Made by a program: the position numbers and the translations under genes. From Cyclina sinensis (taxonomy: Eukaryota; Mollusca; Bivalvia; Venerida; Veneridae): a stretch of 64,000 nt of DNA. The stretch is from assembly GCA_012932295.1 (NCBI GenBank), contig JAAONU010000004.1:8565030-8629029 (forward strand). The letters run 5' to 3'. The notes under the pieces were generated by a model. That model worked only from the letters and a program-made list of their open reading frames with translations, was not told the DNA's origin and made no database searches. Below, piece by piece: positions 10,090 to 20,060 of the stretch. Each line of letters begins with the position of its first letter. The stretch's first letter is position 1.

Positions 10090-11094
10090 TTATTCAAACT
10101 CATTTTCACATAAACAAAGTGATGATTTTAAAACACCAACCGTGTCAAAATCACAATGGAGGCAGCTTTTGCAGAAAACATCTAAAATACCAAATAACCC
10201 ACTGTTATCTTCATTCTCCATGATAAAATTGTTTATACATATGTCAGTAGGTATATCATTGTCTGCGTTCGGGATATCCCTATTATCTATTATGTCTTCT
10301 CTATTTCTTTCTTCTTCGTTCGGGATATCTCTTTCAGTTGTTATGTCTTCTCTATTTCTTTCTTCTGCGTTCGGGATTTCTCTTTCAGTTGTTTTGTCTT
10401 CTCTATTTCTTTCTTCTGCGATCGGGATATCTCTTTCAGTTGTTATGTCTTCTCTATTTCTTTCTTCTGCGTTCGGGATATTTCTTTCAGTCGTTATGTC
10501 TTCTCTATTTCTTTCTTCTGCGTTCGGGATATCTCTTTCAGTTGTTATGTCTTCTCTATTTGTTTCTTCGGTCGTATCTTCAAACATTGCTTCGTCAATT
10601 TTTCTTGCACTTGTTGGCACAAATATTGGGGCATTTGCCCTTAGGTCTGAAACCGGCTCCTTCCTAACTGTACTTGCTTGTTCAGAGTGTTGAATTGACA
10701 TATGTGTAGAGCTACTATAGTTATTTGCAGTTATCGAAGAAGGCATATATACACACAGATTCCCAGGAGGGCAAGACTGGTCAAGAGAAATCATGTCTGA
10801 GCATAAAAGATATGTAGGCACGTGCCTGTCACTTGCCCCGGGTATAAAAAAGCCTGCGTATTGAAAGGGCGGCTGTATTGGTCGTGTTCGTTGATACTGT
10901 GGAACCTCGTAGAAGTTGTTTGTTTTACTGGCAGGTGATGTTGGCGAAGTCCTTTGTTCAATGTTACATGCATATTCAGAGTTTAATCGTTCTTTATACT
11001 TTCTTGTTCTTTCCATTTGCTTCGCAGATCTTTTTCTGCGTTTACTTTTACTTTGCTGGACGCTGTTCGCCGTTTTACTTTGGGATGAATACAT
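10090..11094 (-). CDS. 17-residue-repeat protein, copy 2, intact reading frame
   Basis: An open frame of 334 codons starts at ATG 11,092-11,094, preceded in frame by GTGAAG. A splice acceptor-like TTTTTCACAATATTGTAG lies just upstream, so a 5' exon may exist. Segments: a basic stretch at residues about 16-36 (KSKRRKRSAKQMERTRKYKE), which could bind nucleic acid or act as a nuclear signal; a Pro/Tyr/Cys-bearing middle (YQRTRPIQPPF, FIPGASDRHVPTYLLCSDM, SCPPGNLCVYMPSS); a conserved STVRKEPVSDLRANAPIFVP; six 17-residue repeats of the EERNREDITTERDIPNA type (residues about 177-278); and a tail with DICINNFIMENED, SGLFGILDVFCKSCLHCDF and a Cys-rich end. I see no signal peptide or membrane segment. 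I do not recognise the family. It is the only one of three copies without a lesion, and repeat number changes in steps of 51 bp keep the frame, which suggests it may be expressed. A TE-encoded accessory protein is an alternative. Confidence 0.6.
   Translation of the reverse strand: MYSSQSKTANSVQQSKSKRRKRSAKQMERTRKYKERLNSEYACNIEQRTSPTSPASKTNNFYEVPQYQRTRPIQPPFQYAGFFIPGASDRHVPTYLLCSDMISLDQSCPPGNLCVYMPSSITANNYSSSTHMSIQHSEQASTVRKEPVSDLRANAPIFVPTSARKIDEAMFEDTTEETNREDITTERDIPNAEERNREDITTERNIPNAEERNREDITTERDIPIAEERNREDKTTEREIPNAEERNREDITTERDIPNEEERNREDIIDNRDIPNADNDIPTDICINNFIMENEDNSGLFGILDVFCKSCLHCDFDTVGVLKSSLCLCENEFE
10264..10580. repeat. 51-bp tandem repeat inside repeat gene copy 2
   Basis: About six copies of a 51-bp unit (plus strand TATGTCTTCTCTATTTCTTT and on) encode the 17-residue repeats on the minus strand. 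Because 51 is a multiple of three, all copies stay in frame and the complementary strand is also open, which gives misleading antisense frames. Confidence 0.85.
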
Positions 11095-11775
11095 CTTCAC
11101 TTTTACCTACAATATTGTGAAAAATTAATCAGCTCCTATAAGTTCTTTTAGTATATACACAATATTTCATGGATATCATTAAAAAACTTACAATTTGCCG
11201 CTGTATCATCACATATAATCCAGAGGTACAAAGAAAAATAAAACATAAAAGGTATGTTTAAATTTGTGCCCCTGAAAATACGAAGCATTTAGACTTGCAT
11301 TGTGCTCTAGACATTTGACATGAAATTATGTAGCCATTGTAGAATTAACAACATGGCTTTTCAAAAAGTTTAAAGGAACAGTTAGAACAGGTTGATAACA
11401 AACAAGTTTAAAACACAGATGTACGTATTGTTTTCATTTTGCATGAATACAAACGTTAAAATAATAGCAAATTCATAAATAGAATACCTGAAATTTATAG
11501 AAATTTTCCTGCTTGGAATTTTTTTACTATAAACATGGTCTTTATGTCCTTGCGATTTTTTTTGCTATTGACGACGCTTACTATTTTGGTTGCTATACAC
11601 GGACGAAATTGAACGTTCTGACGTCAAAATGACGTTAGCGTTCGTACTTTCAATTTTCGACCACACGGTCCATTCAGCCATCCGGTGGTTCAGGGAATTC
11701 TCATTAATAAATGATGCGTAAACATTTTCAGTTTTGTACTTCGAACATCAACATTCTGACGAACATAAAAGTCCG
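11095..11775. other. Conserved 5' flank of repeat gene copy 2
   Basis: No gene is seen. It matches 624-1,242 and 19,265-19,865. It probably contains the promoter of copy 2, and the words CTATTTTGGTTGCTATACAC and TTTCGACCACACGGTCC are kept in all three units. Confidence 0.5.
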
Positions 11776-11779
11776 TAAC

Positions 11780-11955
11780 AGAACGATGTAATGCATCTTA
11801 CAATACATAGCCCAGAGCGGGATTCGAACTCCGATCTTAGCGCATTTAAGGCCAATATCCTAACCACAGAGCCAAAGAATCGATTCCCTGTCGCAGCTGT
11901 CAGTGGTTGTATTTATATACAATTATAGGAAGGTATGCACTAGACTGTAACACAT
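11780..11955 (-). mobile_element. tRNA-like SINE, second family, copy 3
   Basis: Minus strand GGCTCTGTGGTTAGGATATT, then GAGTTCGAATCCCGCTCTGG. This is the counterpart of 1,735-1,915 in unit 1. It was present before units 1 and 2 separated, or spread by conversion. Confidence 0.65.
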
Positions 11956-12119
11956 ACCCTCTTGAGAAAGTCATCATTTATGATGACGAATGGTGTTGTG
12001 TATTTTTAGATCAGAAGATCAGACAGAAATCTTGAAAGATTCTTTTTTTATTATTTAATTTTTAATACTCAGTCCAGGAAGTGTGATCCCGGACGAGCCT
12101 CTGTCTCACGAACATGAAA

Positions 12120-12300
12120 GTCCGTAACAGAAAGAAGTAATGCATCTTAGAATACACAACCCAGAGCGGGATTCGAACTCCGATCTAAGCACATCGAGGG
12201 CCAAAACTCTAACCACTGAGCCAAAGATTCGATTCCCTGGCGCGGCTGTCAGAGGTTGTATTTATATACAATTATAGGAAGGTATGCACTAGACTGTAAC
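12120..12300 (-). mobile_element. tRNA-like SINE, second family, copy 4
   Basis: Same family: GGCTCAGTGGTTAGAG and GAGTTCGAATCCCGC on the minus strand. This is the counterpart of 2,310-2,522, without the internal duplication. Confidence 0.65.
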
Positions 12301-12690
12301 GACATAACAGCTTTAACAGCTAGATGGTGTTTCCTTTTTTGTATTTGAGAAACACATCTGAACGTCTTGCTGATAAATATATGTTTTATTGGTATAAGAG
12401 AAGTAATGCGTTAGTACTTTGGTTTAAGTAAAGAATACTCAGGCAATCTCCAAAAGTACGTACACTAGTGTTTAATGGTGAACTTACTAGATATCCGTCG
12501 TTTATATCACGTTATGTAAAGATCTTGAAATATTTCTAAAAACTCAAAGTGACCTTTAACGTTTCACTATTTAAAAGGAGTATCTGATATAAGCTTAAGT
12601 GACAGTAAAAATGGTAAAACAAGTCATTTATCAAATGGTGAATGAAATGTTATGCGAGAATGGTTTCCCATCTGCTTGGAAAACCAACAG

Positions 12691-13170
12691 TTACTAAATA
12701 ATTATATTCTTTTGTTACACAAGGAAGTGTTAATCGATAATTTCATTGAAAAATTGCACAAAGGTCGGCAAGATAAACACATACTTGAACTGTATAATAA
12801 TGTTAAAAAACACCATTTGTTTATAAAAATTACTTAGATATTTATCATATGGACCTAAGAAGCTAAAAATGTAAACTAAGATAATCTTCACATTCTTTGC
12901 GCATCCAAACAGGAAGGTTTTCATGACACAGAATACCAAGACATTCATCGGCGTTTTTATCAGTTCTGTAATTTCAGTGATTTGGAAGATGAATTTCATT
13001 TTGTTTTCAAATTTCCATTGTATTCAGATATAAGAAGAAATATATTAAACTGTTTAAGTTTGTTCAACTATTACAATCTGAAAATAAATATGAGCGGTTT
13101 AGACTAGCTAAATATCTTTTTGAAGCCGCTACTAAGCGTGGATTGACAATTCTAATACTGTAGCATAAGG
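12691..13170 (+). pseudogene. Fossil C-terminal piece of a LINE reverse transcriptase protein, second copy
   Basis: Paralogous to 8,443-8,905. Fragments in shifted frames read LLHKEVLIDNFIEKLHKG, LRIQTGRF, FCNFSDLEDEFHFVFKF, YSDIRR and KFVQLLQSENKYERFRLAKY then LFEAATKRGLTI. These match the pattern of the C-terminal region of mollusc LINE ORFs. Stops and shifts are frequent, so it is an old remnant carried along by the tandem duplication. Confidence 0.55.
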
Positions 13171-13422
13171 AATATTTATGGTACACTAATTTCATTCTCT
13201 GTGTGAAATTGGAATGACCAGTTAATTTGAGCCATTTCGTGTCGTACTTGTGCCCGTGACTTGGATCTGTTTACTTGTTATATATTATGACTAATTGCTA
13301 GTGGTAGATTATCTTGTGCACCTACGTGTTTCGCAAGTTTTAAATTTTCTTCTTTGAGTATATAGGGAACTTTGTTTTTGTTATTTGTGTTCTCATTTTA
13401 TCGCCCTTTTGAATAAATAAAT

Positions 13423-13425
<3 letters not shown>

Positions 13426-13496
<71 letters not shown>
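13426..13496. repeat. (TA)n microsatellite
   Basis: About 34 TA dinucleotides. The paralogous place in unit 2 (about 9,147) has only a few, so it expanded after the duplication. Confidence 0.95.
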
Positions 13497-13497
<1 letters not shown>

Positions 13498-13562
13498 TTT
13501 GTATGCACGGGATTCAAGTTGTAAAAATTACATTGAACTTGCACCATTAAAAGCTTGAAGTG

Positions 13563-13579
13563 AGTATATCACTTTAACT
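13563..13579 (+). repeat. Left target-site duplication of LINE
   Basis: AGTATATCACTTTAACT; the right copy AGTATATCACTTAACT is at 16,952-16,967. Unit 2 shows the single empty site near 9,235-9,255. Confidence 0.8.
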
Positions 13580-16500
13580 TTAATACTATTTTATTGCATC
13601 TTTCTATACAAATACAATTGTTCAATACATAAATCAAAAGAAGAAGTGCAAATGGATTGGGCTACAAGTTATTACAACATTAGTTACAGCCCTTTCCATT
13701 AGGTCAAAATTGAGATCATTTTTTCCGATTTAGATAAAGATATTGGAAAACAAGATAATGTGTTTTATACAGGAATAAAGTGATGACACTTAATTGAGAA
13801 GACAAAAAAAGAAGAAATAAACATATAGAAAAAAAAAATAAAATAAAATGTCCCTATGCCGCTGCCTCCCTCTGATCACACAAATTTCTTATTTTTGAAG
13901 ACAGAATTTACAAGTACGACTTTATTTTTATGAAACGATTTTTAGAATAATATATATACATACACACATACACAAACATATACACACATATATGTGTCAG
14001 TTGTGTCTTTTTACTATTAGGCTAGTCTCTTTGTTTGTTTAATGTATTTCTGTACTTCAAGGAATATGAATTTATTTTCTTCATCAGTAAGATTAAGATT
14101 ACCAAATAAAAGTGTATTAATATCAAAATTACTAAGATTACGGATAGCAAGAAATAAGCAATGTCTTTGTTGAGTATATCTGCGACATGTAAAGAAATAG
14201 TGTTCGGCATCTTCGTATGGACTTCCGCAATCACAGCAGGGGTTTGGTCTTAAGAAATTTCTATAAAGATCTCCATTAAGATTGCTACATTGGTTTCTGA
14301 TTCTAGCATGAAGGACGGAGTACGTTCTTTCTCCGCAAAGGAAATAAACTGGAACAGTAACTGACTTAAAGTAATTTTTAAGATTCAATTTAAAAGAAAA
14401 AAGTGTTGGTGAATTACGAATGTTTATGTCAAATTCATTCCAGAGTTTAACTGATGACGGAATAACTGATTTCGAAAATATTTCTAAACGTCTTTGAACA
14501 GTAACATAGTTGTGGTTGGATCTTAAGTCATAGGGATTAACTTCATGTACATTAGGTGGAAAAAGTTCAGAAAGATAATTTGGTAGCTGCCCATTTTCGT
14601 TCTTATACATTAAAATTAATTTTTGCATGACACGTCTGTCGGAGAGTGAAACCCATCCTATCTCAGTTAATAGTCTTTCTGTCGAAACAGAGCGTGTAAG
14701 GCCGGTTACAATTCTGGCAGCTTCGTATTGTATTTTTTCTAGGGATTCCTGATCTTGTAAAGTGCAATTGTCCCACACAATAGAGGCATATTCTAATATA
14801 GGTCTAAGGTACGAAATGTAGATTTGATTTAACGTAGCTCGTTTTAATTTAAACTTAAGAATTTTCATTGAGTTTAGAACTTTTAATGCAGAAGAGATTA
14901 TATTTTTGATGTGTTCATGCCAGGAACCGTCTTTACTAAGAGTTACACCAAGATGTTTATGATTGTCAACATAACTCAGTTCAGTATCTTCGAATATCAA
15001 CTTTGGAAGATCTCTTTGCGTTAATGAGAAAGCAACTACTTCTGTTTTAGTAGGATTAAATGTAACCAACCATTGATGTGACCAATCAGATATTTTTTTG
15101 AGGTCTGAATTTAACTTTTCTTCGATTATATTTTTATTTACCGAAGACACTGATAATGAGCAGTCATCTGCAAATAATCTTGAAGAGCTTTCTAAAGAGT
15201 CTGCGATGTCATTTACATAAATCAGAAAAAACAGAGGTCCTAATACTGAGCCCTGTGGAACTCCAGCTTTGATAAATTTTGTATCGGACAATGATGAACC
15301 AACCATAACTCTTTGATATCTGTTTTTTAAATAATTTTCAATCCAAGAGTTCAGCTTACCACTAATTCCGTATTGTTTTAATTTGAAAAGAAGTCCTGCG
15401 TGCCAAACTCGGTCAAAAGCTTTTGATATGTCACAAAAAGCAATGCAAGTAAATTGTTTCTCATCGTACGCCTTGCATATTTGATGGTAAATGTCAATAA
15501 GTTGGAATACTGTGGATTGTCCCGGTAAAAAACCTGCTTGATTTTTATAGATAAGGTCATTGGATTGAAGATAGTTATACAAATATTTAAACATTACACG
15601 TTCCATAACTTTGCCTAAACAACTTATAAGTGAAATTGGTCTATAGTTTGATGGAATGTCTTTATCCCCTTTTTTAAAAAGTGGCATAACATGTGCTGAT
15701 TTAAAGCAAGAGGGATAGATACCTTCTTGTAGAGATCGATTGAATAGAATAGCTAAGGGACGATTAATTGTGTATGAAGATTCTTTTAGCATACGATGGC
15801 TAATTTCGTCGGGTCCGCTGGATTTTTTAAGAACCAAGTTGCATAATACGTCTGAAATATCTTTTTCAGTAATTGTTAAATCGGTTAAAACTGAATTTGT
15901 CTTAGATGTAAACGGTGGAAGTGTCGCTGATGAATCATCTACGCTGGAGATAGAAACAAAATAGTCGTTAAGTGTATTTGCTATTTCTTCATCAGAAATC
16001 GAATAATTACCATTTGCATTTTTTAGCGGTGGTATTTTGTCGCATTTAGAAGAATTTTCCTTAATAAGCCCTCTGATAGTTTTCCAGTAATGAGACAGAT
16101 TATTATCTTTTAAGTTTAAAAGCGAACTTTCTAAGTTGCTAAAATATTGTTCTTGTGCATATTTTTTCATATTATTAACCTTGTTTCGTAAGCGCTTATA
16201 TGTAACCCAGTCAGATATATAATTTCTAAGAACTGCTTTTTGTTTTAGTCTATCGCGTTTACGTGAAAGTTTGCGTATTTCGGCATTATACCATGGTTTA
16301 TCATCTGGTCGCACGTTTGCGAAATAAGACGGAATGCATAATTTAGCTAATTCTAAAAAGGTATCAATAAAAGTTTGACAGGCTGTGTCAATACTATTAT
16401 TATGTAAGAAAGTCCAGTCTTTTGTTCTTATAAGATCGTTGAATTTAATAAAATCTGCATTTTTATAGTTCCAGACACGTCTTTTAAAACATGGACTAGA

Positions 16501-16951
16501 TGTGAAGTCAATTTTAATGTGAATGTAGGTAGCAAAATGGTCACTAACTCGTGACTCAGTTTCAAAAATACCAGCATCGTATAAGTTAATCTGATTAGAA
16601 ATCACTATGGGATCAATAAGAGTGCGTGTAGACTGTGTTACTCGTGTCGGCATTGTTATAACATTGCGCATGTTGTTGAGATTAAGTATGTTACGGAATT
16701 TGCTGTTTGTTAAATTTAATTGATCTTCATTTACATCACCGACCAATATAATATTACTGCATTTCTCAAATGCCTTTTCCAAACAAATATTAAGCCTGTT
16801 CCAAAATTCAACATTGCAATGAGGTGGCCTATAAACCGTACATAAAAGAAAAGATTTATTTCTATCTTTAATTTCTACCCATAAAGATTCTGGGAGAAAA
16901 TATTCTAGTTCAATCGATCTTTTAGGCCTTAAAAGAGATGATACGTATGTA
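13580..16951 (-). mobile_element. 5'-truncated non-LTR retrotransposon (LINE)
   Basis: The element lies on the minus strand and is flanked by a 16-17 bp target duplication. The 5' end is cut inside the endonuclease domain, as is usual for LINEs. The 3' UTR (13,580-14,016) holds alternating purine-pyrimidine text (TATATACATACACACAT) and ends without a long poly(A), closing with AATAAAATAGTATTAA. The paralogous empty site in unit 2 proves that insertion came after the duplication of the units. Confidence 0.9.
14017..16951 (-). CDS. LINE endonuclease/reverse transcriptase, 5'-truncated, otherwise open
   Basis: The frame is open from the truncation point to a TAG at 14,017 (about 977 codons; the first internal ATG is at 16,782). 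Order: C-terminal half of the AP-type endonuclease (LWVEIKD, TVYRPPH, VGDVN, then SDHFAT), a basic linker, and reverse transcriptase with PLFKKGDKDIPSNYRPISLI, QAGFLPGQST, FCDISKAFDRVWH, AGVPQGSVLGPLFF and the catalytic FADD (FADDCSLSVSS). The C-terminal part has a Cys/His knuckle (CCDCGSPYEDAEHYFFTC). The protein would copy its RNA at a nicked target. The motifs suit the CR1/L2/Jockey group; I cannot fix the clade. The absence of stops over 2.9 kb points to a young copy. It cannot retrotranspose alone because the endonuclease lacks its N-terminal part. Confidence 0.9.
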
Positions 16952-16967
16952 AGTATATCACTTAACT

Positions 16968-17640
16968 GTGGGAGACAAAAGGGGGAGGGGCGGGAGGGGG
17001 GTATTCTAACATCTTTCCATACCGTGAGAGGTATCTGATGAAATTGTTCAGCGACATTTTGACGAGCTCATACTTGAATATTAAGATTATTAACAGTTAA
17101 CCATGTATGTAGCGTCATATTCGAATCAATAGGTCGGTTTTGTGGGGCTAGTGATGAATGTCACTGACTTTGAAATCACCACACATAGCGAGTCCGCTTA
17201 CAGCCCTGTTTCTTTTTCAGCGTCATATATTGAATTTTTATAGATAAGACGAATGAAGAACTTGTAACAACAACAACACAAACCAGAACAACAATAAATA
17301 TAACAATATATATTATCATTGTTTTTCATTTGTATCTAATTTATAAACATGTTGTGTTATCATTATATCACGTTGAAACAAACAAGCAACAGCAATAACA
17401 TCAATACAACAAAATGATAACAGATATGAATTTTTGTCTATAGATATAATCATTTTAATAAATTCGACATTGAAAAATACTCGTATCCAAAGTCTTCGTC
17501 TTCAGTGCAAAAGCTGTCGGATTTAGCCTTCTGAAATGGAATAAAAGAAGTTTTCTTTTAATAGAGACTTTTGATCTTAAAAGAGTTATATATATCTTAA
17601 TAACTTACTTAATTTATAAATTTATTTAATTTATAAATTA
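16968..17640. other. Unit 3 flank between LINE and MITE
   Basis: No gene. It aligns with 9,255-9,910 of unit 2 (CATGTATGTAGCGTCATATTC and ACTCGTATCCAAAGTCTTCG are shared). A G-rich run (GGGGGAGGGGCGGGAGGGGGG) at about 16,980-17,000 replaces a plain GACAAAGGAGAG in unit 2. Confidence 0.6.
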
Positions 17641-18072
17641 AAAGGCTGTACTCCAGATTTGACATAAATTTTTTTTTCATAAATTATATATTTAGATGCC
17701 GTGAGATTATAACAACATAATATTTTACTTCAAAACTGATTATAAAAGTCAAAATAGAATAAAAGAAATATTGTCGTTCCAGCCTGATTTGAACTCTGGA
17801 CCCTCATGTTAACAAATTATTTCCAACGCTTTAACTGTCACCACCATCGCCGCAAGTGATATTACAGATATTTACTTTAAATCTTATACGAAATAGTTAT
17901 ACCGTCGCGTTACGGTATAGCACTTTGAAAGGGAAAAAATCAATTTATAATGTAATTATTTGACTTATTTTTTGTCAGTAAGTTATTTTTTTAAGAATTA
18001 GTCGTAAATATTACAAGAAATTTATAATACAAGAAAACTTTCTTTTTTTGTCATCCGGAGCACAGCCCCTTT
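17641..18072. mobile_element. MITE with about 15-bp terminal inverted repeats
   Basis: The left end GGCTGTACTCCAGAT (17,644-17,658) and the right end ATCCGGAGCACAGCC (18,053-18,067) are inverted copies with two mismatches. The insert is absent at the matching place in unit 2 (about 9,913, AAAGCTGAATAAATTC). The middle has a tRNA-like stretch on the minus strand (GAGTTCAAATCAGGCTGGAA), so it may be a composite. No protein is encoded. Confidence 0.65.
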
Positions 18073-18243
18073 AATAAATTCATACTTAGGTACCATATCT
18101 CATCCGAACTAAGTGGTCTAAATGTAAAATATTCAAATGAAGATCAGTCATATTGCGCTCAATTCTAAACTGAATTCAAATAAATTTTAAATTTGTTAAT
18201 TTTATATAATGTCATTTTGTCGTTGTTGAGACTCATTTTTACA

Positions 18244-19264
18244 TTAACAAAATGGTGATTTTAAAGCACTAACCGTTTCAAAATCCCCATGGAGACAGCT
18301 ATTGCAGAAAACATCTAAAATACCAAATAATCCACTGATATCTTCATTCTCCATGATAAAATTGTTTATACATATGTCAGTATGTATATCGTCGTCTGCG
18401 TTCGGGATATCTCTTTCAGCTGCCATGTCTTCTCTATTTCTTTCTTCTGTGTTCGAGATATCTCTATCATCTGTTATGTCTTCTCTATTTCTTTCTTCTG
18501 CAATCGGGATAACTCTTTCAGCTGCCATGTCTTCTCTGTTTCTTTCTTCTGCGTTCGGGATATCTCTTTCAGCTGTCATGTCTTCTCTATTTCTTTCTTC
18601 TGCAATCGGGATATCTGTTTCAGCTGCCATGTCTTTTCTATTTCTTTCTTCTGCAATCGGGATATCTGTTTCAGCTGCCATGTCTTCTCTATTTCTTTCG
18701 TCTGCGGTCGCGATATCTCTTTCAGCTGCCATGTCTTCTCTATTTCTTTCTTCTGCGTTCGAGATATCTCTATTATCTGTTATGTCTTCTCTATTTCTTC
18801 CTTCGGTCGTATCTTTGGACATAGCTTCTTCAATTTTTCTTGCACTTTTTGGGACAAATATTGGGGCTTTTGCCCTTAGGTCTGAAACCGGCTCCTTCCT
18901 AACTGTACTTGCATGTTCATAGTGTTGAATTGACATACTGGTCATAAGAAATCATGTCTGAGCATAGAAAATATGTAGGCACGTGCCTGTCAGTTGCCCC
19001 TGGTATATAAAAACCTGCAAATTGAAAGGGCGGCTGTATTGGTCGTGTTTCTTGATACTGTGGAACCTCGTAGAAGTTGTATGTTTTACAAGCAGGTGAT
19101 GTTGACGAAGTCCTTTGTTCAATGTTACAATCATATTGAGAGTTTAATCGTTCTCTATACCTTTTGGTTCTTTCCATTTGCTTCGCAGACCTTTTTCTGC
19201 GTTTACTTTTATTTTGCTGGACGTTGTTTCCTAAAGTGTTCCTCGTTTGACTTGAAGAATACAT
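18244..19264 (-). pseudogene. 17-residue-repeat protein gene, copy 3, split by deletion
   Basis: The start ATG 19,262-19,264 and the basic segment (NKSKRRKRSAKQMERTKRYR) are intact, followed by FYIPGATDRHVPTYFLCSDM. A 74-bp deletion at about 18,937, relative to copy 2, removes the SCPPGNLCVYMP region and shifts the frame, which then ends in VNSTL. The downstream frame continues (SIQHYEHASTVRKEPVSDLR), with eight 17-residue repeats (EERNREDMAAERDIPNA type) and the conserved tail DICINNFIMENED, GLFGILDVFCNSCLH. The tail end differs from copy 2: it stops at SALKSPFC. Two separate polypeptides or a spliced product are conceivable, but a pseudogene is the simplest reading. Confidence 0.7.
18397..18810. 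repeat. 51-bp tandem repeat inside repeat gene copy 3
   Basis: Eight 51-bp units, two more than copy 2, with alternation of repeat subtypes (ITDNRDISN, MAAERDIPN and MAAETDIPI). All are in one frame. Confidence 0.85.
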
Positions 19265-20060
19265 GTTCACTTTTATCTACAATATTGTGAAGAATTGAAT
19301 AGCCCCTATAAGTTCATTTACATAATATTTTCACAAATATATCATTTATAACCCTTATAACTTGCCGCTGTACCTTTTCATATTATCTATAGGTACAAAC
19401 AAAAAATAAAACATTTTAAATTTAAATAAGAAGCATTTGGACTTGTCATGTGCTCGAGACACTTGGCATGAAAATACGTAGCCATTTCAGAATCAACAGG
19501 ATGGCTTTTCAACAAGTTTAAAGGAAAGCTTAGTAAAACTTGATAACAATCAAGTTTGAAATACAGATGTACGATATGGGTTGCATTTTTGCATTAATGT
19601 TTAGGAAAACCAACGTTAAAATAGTGGCATATTCAATAAACAAAATACCTGAAATTTATATAAATTTCCCTGCTTGGAATTTTTCTACTATAAACATATT
19701 CTTTATATCCTTGCGATTTTCTGCTTTTGAAGACGCTTACTCTTTTGGTTGCTATACACAGACTGATTAAACGTTATGACGTCAAAATGACGTTAGCGTT
19801 CGTACTTTCAATTTTCGACCACACGGTCCATTCTGCCAGCCGGTGATCCAAGGAATTCTCATTAATAAAGGGTGCTTAAACATTCTCTGTTCTGCGATTC
19901 GAACATCAACATAACAACTTTACCAGCTAGGTGATGTTTCTCTGTTGTATTTAAGAAACATACATCTCAACGTTTTGATGATAAATAGATGTGTTGTTAG
20001 TATTACAGAAAGAATGCGCCAGTCCTTCGGTTTGAGTACAGAATACTCAGGCAATCTTTG
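19265..20060. other. Flank of repeat gene copy 3 and end of unit 3
   Basis: No gene. It aligns with the upstream flanks of copies 1 and 2. The SINE block found there is absent here, so CGAACATCAACAT joins AACAACTTTACCAGC directly. Confidence 0.55.

Larger units (their letters stand above)
8443..12690. repeat. Tandem duplication unit 2 (complete)
   Basis: Order on the plus strand: fossil LINE end (8,443-8,900), flank, intact repeat gene on the minus strand (10,090-11,094), its 5' flank, two SINE copies, and the closing block ending GTTACT at about 12,690, where the text equivalent to 8,443 starts again (AATTATATTCTTTTGTTACA versus AATAATGTTCTTTTGTTACT). This gives a unit length of about 4.2 kb. 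Confidence 0.8.
12691..20060. repeat. Tandem duplication unit 3, with LINE and MITE insertions
   Basis: The unit starts with the fossil LINE end (12,691-13,170), is interrupted by a LINE (13,580-16,951) and a MITE (17,641-18,072), then holds repeat gene copy 3 and its flank. It lacks the second-family SINE block and loses similarity after AGGCAATCTTTGCAA at about 20,060. Confidence 0.75.

Noticed and set aside
10142..10693. Long open frames on the plus strand over the 51-bp repeats (also at 9-212 and 18,302-18,922)
   Set aside because: They are antisense shadows of a repeat whose period is a multiple of three; the minus-strand frame extends beyond the repeats, has conserved non-repeat ends and a shared start, while the plus-strand frames do not.
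15740..15964. Plus-strand frame within the LINE
   Set aside because: Antisense to the uninterrupted endonuclease/reverse transcriptase frame.
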